64,000 nucleotides of DNA from Azolla pinnata (lineage: Eukaryota > Streptophyta > Polypodiopsida > Salviniales > Salviniaceae): the NCBI GenBank assembly GCA_037176905.1, contig JBBBWG010017779.1:16040-80039 (forward strand). The letters are read 5' to 3'. The notes under the pieces are model-generated. The model had not been told where the DNA came from, did not search any database, and saw only the letters and a program-made list of their open reading frames with translations. The translations under genes and the position numbers were made by a program. This document shows positions 56,326-64,000 of the stretch, piece by piece; position 1 is the first letter of the stretch; every line of letters starts with the position of its first letter.

Positions 56326-58534
56326 ATGGCGACCTCGGAACGAAGAATCTCTCGTAGCCAAGCTCGTACCAGGATTGCTCCTTCTGCTTCTGCTTCTGCT
56401 TCTGCTTCTGCTTCTGCTTCTGCTTCTGCTTCGATCGGCAAATCTTCAGCGAAGAAGCTTGTAGCAGGTGCGAGCATCGATTCTCCCTCCATTCGACCTC
56501 TCTGTCTCCGTCTCCTTCTCTCGCTACTCCCTTTTGTTACAGATCTGCCCGCATCGCTCGCAGCTCTCTGATAATTCCATGGCTTCTGCTGCCAAATTGC
56601 TCATCGGGTTCGTGCTGTGAATCTGCAGGTACTCCCTCCTCCGCCATATCCAGCCGATCGCCTTCTCTGATGTCGAAAGAAGCACGGATCAATGGCGATG
56701 GCGGCTCGTTGGCTCAGCCGGCTAGACGGATCCTCGCAGATCTCGCCGGCAACGATTCGCCTGTCGTCGGCCTCCTCCCTTCTTCTGCTTCGCTGAAGTC
56801 GCGGCTTAACCCTAATTCTCGGTCGAAACCTAAAAGCCGGAGAGCTCTGCTCGGGAGCGATCAGAAAGAGACAGCTACGCCGATCGGGGAGAGCTTGTTG
56901 AGATCACAGGTGCAGAAGCTTCTTCAGAGAGACAGTCTCCGAGCTCTGCCAGCATCGCCATCGCCATCTTCTTCGCCTTCACCTTCGATCGGTAGATCCC
57001 TGTGGCGGTTCTCTGGATCTGCACCATCGAATCCTTCTGCTCTGATTGAGGCTATGGAGTCGTCAGCTCCAACTCCACGAATTCCTTCTGCAAGTCTTTC
57101 ACGGCTCAGCGATGGAGATCGCCATCTTTCCTTGCCGAACGCGAATCCTCTGGAGCTTTCGTATTCCAAGACACTGCGAGCGATTTCCATCACCGAGTCT
57201 GTAAGATCTGGTTGCGATACCAGAGTTCTGCAGCTTACGCCCCTGGTTACCACAGATCAGGTACAATCGGATATGTCCTTTGTCGGATCGATCTGAGTGA
57301 GATCTGTTCTGTTGAATCAAATCGTCTGAGACTTTCTTGCCTGTGATACAGGTTGTCGAGATTTCCATAGCCAGAACTACTGTCGTAGATGAGGAGAAGG
57401 ATCTTCAGCTTACGCCGCTGGCCTCAGAGGTAAATGGCAGCTGCTTCTGTTTCCCTTTCCGTATATTTTCTTTTCTGTCTGTTGTCAAGGACGCAATTTA
57501 GTTCATCTCAAAGGGAGATTGTGTTGAATCTGTAGCAGGTTGTGGATGTAGCCATAGCCACAGATGTCTTCCTTGGAAAGAGAGTTCTGCAATTCGACTC
57601 ACCCGACAAGGGATCGGAGGCAAATCATCATCAGTCTGGCATCATCACCATGTCTGCGAATCAAGAGCTCGATGATCTTGATGGTGCATCGGAGTGGTCT
57701 GTGAATGTGAATGTGGGGTCTCCTGAGGCAGACATGGAAGCAGCTCCAGGGGAAAGCGAACTGGATTTCTCAGAAAGAGAGGACTGCACCGTGAGGCTGT
57801 TACAATTCGAGGAGCATGTGCAAAAGATGCAGAAGCAACTGTCGGTGAGCAAGCTCGATCTTCTCTGGGACAGGCAAGATCTCAGAACTCCATTAAGTGA
57901 AGATTCTGAAGATGATGATGCAGATGAAGATGGAGATGGAGATGGAGATAGAGAAGATAGAGAAGATGGAGAAGATGGAGATGATGGAGATGGAGATGGA
58001 GATGGAGATGGAGATGAAGATGAAGATGGAGATGGAGATAGAGAAAATGATGAGAAGAGAAGCTCTGCATCGGACCCCATGTTGTCGACAAATAAAGACC
58101 CATACAGCAAAGCAAGCTCTGAAGAGGGAAGAGATGAAAACGATGTGCTTGTAACGATGTTGACAAGCAATGCTGATGCATTAGGGATCAGACAGCTAAA
58201 TCTGAGCCGAGAAGAGGATAGATCAGATAGACTTGATGATGTCGATGATGATGATGATGATGGTGAAGAAGAAGAAGGGCATCGTGCCGAAGAAGACGAA
58301 TCAGAATCAGAATCAGAATCAGAATCAGAAGAGGGTGACAAGGATGATGAAGATGAAGGAAGGAGCTTTGACAATCTATGCAAGCATTTCAGCCAAACTA
58401 GGTTGTTCGAAGATCAGATCTGTGAGACGAGGTTGCCGAGAGGCAAAGGAACGCATTTACGGTTTCTGTATGCAGAGGATGGGAATGAGATCTCAGAAGC
58501 TATGATAGTGAAAGGGAAGGAAGCCATGGATTGA
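56326..58534 (+). CDS. Acidic low-complexity protein of unknown function (4 exons)
   Basis: Exons 56326-56467, 56629-57260, 57352-57429 and 57539-58534 have GT-AG borders and agreeing phases, giving 615 residues. The order is a basic N-terminus with a Ser-Ala dipeptide run (about residues 20-36, from a TCTGCT microsatellite). A Ser/Pro/Arg-rich part follows to about residue 250. A short motif then occurs three times across the exon 2/3/4 borders (VLQLTPLVTTDQVVEISIA, LQLTPLASEVVDVAIA, VLQFDSPDKG). Next come about 150 residues very rich in Asp/Glu, and a less biased C-terminus (LCKHFSQTRLFEDQIC, PRGKGTHLRFLYAEDGNE). No enzyme motif or membrane segment is seen. The composition suggests a nuclear, nucleic-acid- or histone-associated protein (inference). 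I cannot name the family. The conserved-looking last 60 residues would be the best search query. Confidence 0.75.
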
Positions 58535-59619
58535 TGGATTGATAGATTGCTTGAGCTTGAATAGATTGAAATGCTATAGACAGAGATGGATGGGTGGATT
58601 GATTTTTTGATGGCTTCCTTTTGCCATCAACAGAACACTGTTTGTTATTTTCATACATAGATCATCATCATCTTCTTCTTCTTCTGTGGAGGAGATTTTG
58701 AGTTGTTTTTTTTCATTCATTTCGCTGTGGATTGATTTGTTTAGCTCCATGAATCCTGTCAAAAATAAAGAATGAATCCCCACTTCCTCTTCTGTCTTCT
58801 TTCTCTTCAGATCAGAACAAGATTTGAAACAATTGAAAAAAAAACACTGCAATTCAGGAAGTCTGAAATTGGTTCTATTTCCTATGAAGCTGTATGCTCA
58901 TAACTAACATAACTGTCAACATGGCGTCATAACTAACATAACGGTCAGTACTAGCATAAATGTCAATTCTAGGACTTTGATTTTTTGGAATTATACATAT
59001 TGAATCATATGTATTGTTGATCAGAATGAGACTGGCGCAAAGAATATAATACTGACATGCATTATCAAGCAGCAACAAGGAGTAGCCCATGATGGAGCTA
59101 GCAGGTTTGCAAGCCAAGCAATACGATGGTGTTACTTTCCATCCAATGATTATGTAACTAGTTCACATGCATTATATAAACCTCTTTCATGATGAGATTA
59201 TCAGAAGGTGCACAATCCACCCGTGCATCCACATCAAGAAAAACTTCTGGTAATGTCCTGGATTCCATGGTTTGTTTGTGTGATCAATAAAGAACAACTT
59301 AATTCTAGCATTAGTGCACAATCGAATGGCATCCATATCAGTTCCATTTTCTAGCATTAGTGCACAATTGCTCATCTATCTATCATCCAGAGAGAAATCA
59401 TTCAGCTTTCTCCTTCCCACAAGTAAATGTTTTCGACCAGCCCATGTAAAGTTGATGCAAGAGAGTTAGCTCCCAATTGTTTCACCGGCTATGGAGGACA
59501 CTGACGAGTTCCCTATGTCTCTGAGGGATCCCACTGGAGCACACTTCACCACACCCTAGGAGCATCGCGTTATTGTGTGCTTATTCACACACGATATAAA
59601 AAATAATGAAATAATTATT
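58535..59619. other. Spacer, no supported gene
   Basis: It contains the 3' end of the acidic-protein transcript. Short direct repeats CATAACTAACATAACTGTCA/CATAACTAACATAACGGTCA (58898, 58927) and TTCTAGCATTAGTGCACAAT (59301, 59348) are visible. The second pair resembles the AATTTCAGCATTAATGCACAAT phrase near 38600. Confidence 0.45.
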
Positions 59620-60262
59620 TTAGGTTAGTTCGTTGGCTCGTAGAAGAAGATAGAGAGGTCTTCTATTTTTCCCCTTGACTCTCGTTTGTCTTCGATGCTC
59701 AAGACAGAATCTTCTAGAGCTTCGAATCTTTATTTCTATTCTATCTCTTCTCTTGAAGGCCTTGATCCTTTTTCTAGCAATTGGTATGGCAAGTGGAGTA
59801 CCATCCAATTCTGCTACACGATATGAATCTCCTTCGTCATCGATGCTCAAGATAGAATCTTCTAGAGCTTCGAATCTTTATTTCTATTCTATCTCTTCTC
59901 TTGAAGGCCTTGATCCTTTTTCCAGCAATTGGTATGGCAAGTGGAGTACCATCCAATTCTGCTACACGATATGTTGCATTATCTTGGACTTTCTCCACCA
60001 CATATGGTCCAAACCATTGTTGCGAAAATTTTCGAGTTGTATTATGTTAGTTGTGTAGGCTTTTGTCGTAGACAAGAACCCAATCTCTTTCAATGATTTT
60101 CCTTGGACGAAGTCGATGTTGTCAGTTGAAGTCTTTCTTCTTCTTTAGCCTTGCATTCTTTAGCCGTGCTTTAGCCACTTCTATACCTTCCGATCTTTGC
60201 TCCAACTGTCGAATCCTCAAGGCTAGCAGATCTTCTCTACTTATCTTATCTTGCCATGACAT
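59620..60262 (-). pseudogene. Ty3/gypsy integrase C-terminal relic with a 148-bp tandem duplication
   Basis: The minus strand, in two frames, reads LEQRSEGIEVAKARLKNARL, RPRKIIERDWVLVYDKSLHN and TTRKFSQQWFGPYVVEKVQD. It continues NATYRVAELDGTPLAIPIAR and KRIKAFKRRDR. This is the C-terminal part of a gypsy integrase (GPY/F region). The last portion (ELDGTPLAIPIARKRIKAF and onward) is present twice because a 148-bp unit is duplicated (GATGCTCAAGA at 59694 and 59842). Stops and a frame change show it is dead. Confidence 0.75.
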
Positions 60263-61565
60263 TGCCAACCATGAAATAATACTTTATTCTATTGGCATTA
60301 TCGTCTTTTGTCTAAATATATGTTTAGTTGGTATATATCCTGTTACCAAGCTATGATTTCCTCGTCTAGATCACAATGGAGAAAGGTTGTTTTTACATCA
60401 AGCTCAAGAAGCTCCAACTTCTTGATCGTGACAACGTCGAGGAGAAATTGAAGGGTTGTCATATTTAATACGGGTAAAATCCCATGGGTTCAAATCCCAC
60501 TCTTGTCATAGTGGTGTATATGTCATCGCTATGCAAACCATGATAGTGTAATTATAACATGGTCAATAGTCCTTACCAAGGTTACCAAAACTCAATAGTT
60601 CGTATCATAATTACCAAAACCCAAGGTGAAACAATACTCTTGTTGACAATGAAAATGTTATAATAATGGTATTTCCTTATTTAAAGCATTGGATTTTTAG
60701 GGTAATTGCGTCACATTAATGAAAACGACAATGAGAAATCCACAAGCTAGTTATGTTATGGCTCTAGTCCGTAAGGGCGTGGATTCAAATCCCCCTCTCA
60801 TCATTATTGATTGTAATGTAGTCATGTTACAAGGGGTGATTCAGCATGGTTAGACATCTTAACCATTGGTCGATGGTTTACACATAAAAAGGTTAAATTA
60901 CCTTGTGTTTGAAGAAACATTAAATATTCAAGGTTCGTTCCTATTCACTACATGGTTACATAAGTGTTGTTGTCCTTTAATGTCCCCTTGTTTCAATATG
61001 TTTTACTTGAACGTATTACAAGGCACACTTCAAAACGTCAAAGGATATTAATGTATCTACTAATCTCTCATAGTTTCTAAAATTAATTAAAAAATATTTT
61101 ATTGACGAGATGACCAAGCTGTATTATGTAATGGAATTGCAATATTTTCTATTATTATTATTTTTTGTAGAATAATGGCATGTGTGCCAAATGGCACACA
61201 TGCCCCAAATTGCCCTCCATGCATGAAGGGCATGTACATGCAACTAATTCATGGGACAACCTATATAAATAAGGTTGTTTTGTAATCTTGGATATCATCC
61301 TTTTTGAGATCATAATTATCATGGGGGGTAATTGGGAGAAGAAACCAATAATATTTATCAAATATCAATTTATGTTTGACGTCTATATTTTATATGATTC
61401 ATAGTTCCTATTTTTGCTTATTGTGAGGTTATTGGTTCGAAACCTATTACCTTTGTATTAATATTCTCCACTCTATTTGATTAAGCTATCACAAAAATCC
61501 TTCGTCATCAACTTTAGCTTCTTTATTCAACTTTGTTACTTCCGCTTATCTTGAGCATTTTTGCA
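60263..61565. other. Spacer with tRNA-like traces
   Basis: AT-rich. Box B-like GGGTTCAAATCCCACTC (60485), GATTCAAATCCCCCTC (60783) and GGTTCGAAACC (61432) each end a degenerate tRNA-like stretch. The first two are followed by TTGTCATAG/TCATCATT and could be relics of one SINE family. The third may be an LTR or SINE trace before the gag relic. No protein-coding gene. Confidence 0.4.
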
Positions 61566-61569
61566 TTAG

Positions 61570-62630
61570 ATGCCTCTCTGGAAACAAGGTCCCAGTGGTC
61601 GCACCTTCGAACAAGCAGATTTGAAGTGTGAGCAACACAACATCGGCAAACTGGGAGGCATAGCCTGTGAACACCACGACATTAGTGAATCAAACGTGAA
61701 AGGTGAAACGGAGATGACAGCTCAACCTAAGGTAATAAGCATGCTGATGATGTTCAAAAAGATGTTCCAAGAGCAGCGGACCATGACAAAGCTAGGGGCG
61801 GTTATTGATCGTCTTATTTAGCACAATGGTCAATTTGATGGGCGAGATGTTTCTCACTACATGCAAGACTAGAAAGCCAAGATGATACGTTGCTGGGTCT
61901 CAAAAGCTCTTCGAATATCTATATTTAGTCGGATTGCTACAGACGGCCCACAAGAGAAGATCCAAGAGCTTCGAGGGGCAAACACAACTTGGGAAACCTT
62001 TGAGTGGGTTGTGTTAAATGCGTTTGCCATCAATGATTCTATAAAAGAGATGCGACGTGGTTTTGAAGAATGGGTCAATTTATCCCACAAAGGAATTTGA
62101 ATCTAGATTTAATAGATTATCTATAAGGGATCAAATGGTCCTTCAAGCCAGGAAATCGATTATGTTCCTTTAAGCCGTGGAAATGTGTGATCATAAGGAT
62201 CTGGGTGTTTTAATGGAAACTACAACTACCGATAGTGGGCTTGTGGAAACGTGGGTGGGGATCAAAGAGATTTTCACTCCCTATAACAAAAGAAAAACAA
62301 TGGCTGGGCGAAGACGAAGAAAAGGGGTTGAAACATCACGAGGGATGGAATCGACGTCTTTAAGGTCAAGGTCTCACGATCGTAAGAATTTAGGGTAGGG
62401 AAGACCCTCGAACCCACAACCCTATATCAACTAGCTAAGAGCCTAGAAGATCTAAAGATTGCCGTTGTAAAGAAGGATGAAGAGATGATGCTAATACAAT
62501 ACTTAAAGATTGGCATTGCATATGGTGTGACAATACAGACAATGAACGAGGAGACTGTGAAGAACATAAAGAGGTGTTGAAACGAGACCTTATCTATTAT
62601 GAAGGAAACCAGATTCATTCAACAGAGATG
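61570..62630 (+). pseudogene. Ty3/gypsy gag relic
   Basis: Pieces in two frames: MFKKMFQEQRTMTKL, then NGQFDGRDVSHYMQD (stop) KAKMIRCWVSKALRISIF, ATDGPQEKIQEL, TTWETFEWVVLNAFAINDS and GFEEWVNLSHKG. After a change of frame come HKDLGVLMETTTTDSGLVET, KEIFTPYNKRKT, and a Cys/His cluster CIWCDNTDNERGDCEEHKEV with YYEGNQIHSTE. The order is that of a plant gypsy gag with a zinc-knuckle-like end. Several stops. Confidence 0.7.
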
Positions 62631-62632
62631 TC

Positions 62633-63680
62633 GTGGCAACCTTTAAAAACCAACTTCAAAAAAGGTGGAATGAAGAAAGTCCTTTAGGATCAAAGATAAG
62701 GTCGGGTAAACTATTTTGCCTCAGCTGGGATCTGCGTAGGGGAGTCTTGCGCATCGTAAATTACGTTTCGGCTAGAGGTATTATAATTTTCAACGATAAT
62801 TATCTGACAAATAATGAAAATATGGTACTAGAGTTCCAGAGATTGATAGGGTGGGAGTGTCCTATGGATGATACAACTACCCATGTGTTGGGTCAAATAC
62901 ATGAAGTTTTTGTTGAAAAGAAGCGCAAAAGACTAGATAAATCTATTAGTCCATCCAAGAAAAATGATACCAGAAGCACTAGGCGACAAAGAGACAAGAA
63001 GACCAGAGTCGAAAAGAAGATTGGAGTCGAAAAGGGGAAGGAGAAACTCAGCCCAACATATAAGCTTGCCTCAAATATCAAGCAACAAATTGAGCTGAAA
63101 AAATTACTTGAAGAAAGAGTTCTTGATAGCCAAATTGAATTTTCACTTCGAGAATTATTGGGCATCGTGAAGAAAGAGTTTCGTGAATTGATTATTGACC
63201 TTGTGAAGGGAAAGAGACATTTCCTAAAGGAGGTGAGTCATTTGAAGGTAAACACTACCACCATCTTTATGATTGATGTTAATAATTTTGATGTCCCATA
63301 TTCTCACTATACCAACAAACATTGGGCACGTGTAACCACGGAGACACTGGTTTGAATCGGGAATGTCAAGGAGCTGGTGATTGCATTAATCGATCATAGG
63401 TTAGAAATAAATTTGATGTCGCTAGGCCTCTACAAAAAAGGGAAATGCCATATCAACACTAATCATGGATGGGGAATACGAGCTACAACAAAAGCAACAG
63501 AAGATTTTTGTACGGAGTTTGCCGGGGCGTTTCAATAAAGATTGAGATGTCGAAATTAAACATAATTTCTTTGTACAAGAAGGGGCATCACACAAAGTAA
63601 TCCTAGGGCAACCCTTCATTACGTCATCTCGTATGAAAATGAAAGTCCTCGACACTGGAAAGACATTTTCAAGAATATGG
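62633..63680 (+). pseudogene. Ty3/gypsy gag-protease relic
   Basis: A 240-codon open frame (62633-63355) carries a Lys/Arg-rich linker between gag and protease. From about 63365 a retropepsin-like domain follows: LVIALIDHRLEINLMSLGLY, NHGWGIRATTKATE, and after a frameshift NFFVQEGASHKVILGQPFIT with SSRMKMKVLD. The catalytic D-S-G is D-H-R here, so the protease is dead. The pol part (RT onward) is not recognisable before the end of the window. It continues the gag relic upstream and faces away from the integrase relic at 59.6-60.3 kb. Confidence 0.7.
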
Positions 63681-64000
63681 AGTAAAGATGGTGGAAGATC
63701 GATCTAATTCTTGACCGTCTCTTCGAACATGACTGAAACAAGAGGGAGCTTTCAACGAAATAAAAAATGTATTTTGAAGAGAGACTATTACTAGGCAGGG
63801 TTGTGATAAATCACAAAACAAGTCCCCGTGCTCTCATAAGAATAAGAGCCTTAGGTCTGGCCTCATTCAAGTGAGCCTAGATAGTGCAACAAGATTCAAG
63901 AAAAATTAATAAAAATCTTGCATGCGCAAGAAATGCTGAGGTCAAATTGAATAATTGATGGAGATGAAGAAATAATAGGAATAATGGAGGACTTGTCTTT
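63681..64000. other. Degenerate sequence at the window end
   Basis: It follows the gypsy protease relic and may be decayed pol, but no RT motif can be read. Nothing else is visible. Confidence 0.4.

Noticed and set aside
57661-58383. 240-codon minus-strand poly-Ser frame
   Set aside because: It is the antisense shadow of the Asp/Glu-rich exon 4 of the acidic-protein gene, whose exons and phases agree on the plus strand.
1-64000. CRISPR arrays, operons, ribosome binding sites and riboswitches
   Set aside because: The window is eukaryotic with spliced genes. Its tandem repeats lack the regular unique spacers of a CRISPR array and no prokaryotic signals are seen.

Overview
This window looks like nuclear DNA from a land plant. 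The genes have short GT-AG introns, one encodes a plant-type PLS pentatricopeptide-repeat (PPR) protein, and most of the remaining sequence is decayed plant transposons (Ty1/copia, Ty3/gypsy, CACTA) and simple repeats. Three broken microbial-type terpene synthase-like (MTPSL) fragments point to a non-seed plant, because that family is known from ferns, lycophytes and bryophytes and not from seed plants. The long repeat-rich spacers and the style of the PPR protein make a fern or lycophyte my best guess. This is inference, not proof.

Layout. 0-12.5 kb is repeats: an array of roughly 1 kb units carrying a relic of the elongator tRNA-Met gene (0.9-4.8 kb), 170-bp and 85-bp tandem repeats (6.5-8.2 kb), a GC-balanced island of unknown origin (10-11.6 kb) and a GAT-type minisatellite (11.6-12.2 kb). 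12.8-17.2 kb holds a complete 14-exon ATP-dependent phosphofructokinase gene (+). 18.8-19.7 kb holds a two-exon gene for a small secreted Trp-rich protein that I do not recognise (+). 20.6-29.2 kb is a transposon graveyard: a CACTA TNP2 relic, two gypsy integrase/chromodomain relics and one copia element lacking RT/RNase H. 29.3-39.2 kb contains a segmental duplication in two direct copies and one inverted copy, each carrying a different part of an MTPSL gene, with a reversed copia 3' end between them. 39.5-43.4 kb has tandemly duplicated TNP2 fragments, A/T-rich degenerate repeats, a distant copy of the tRNA-Met-containing repeat and a long inverted repeat.

44.1-48.1 kb holds a complete nine-exon gene for the branched-chain 2-oxoacid dehydrogenase E1 alpha subunit (-), with a 1.1-kb hexanucleotide-like array just upstream. 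51.4-54.1 kb is an 878-codon PPR gene, uninterrupted in its coding region (-). 56.3-58.5 kb is a four-exon gene for an acidic, low-complexity protein of unknown function (+). 59.6-64 kb contains two gypsy pieces in opposite orientations.

The intact genes are unrelated: glycolysis (PFK), branched-chain amino acid breakdown in mitochondria (E1 alpha), organelle RNA processing (PPR) and two unknowns. There is no operon-like organisation. All exon boundaries were derived by hand from reading frame, GT-AG sites and family resemblance, without transcript evidence.
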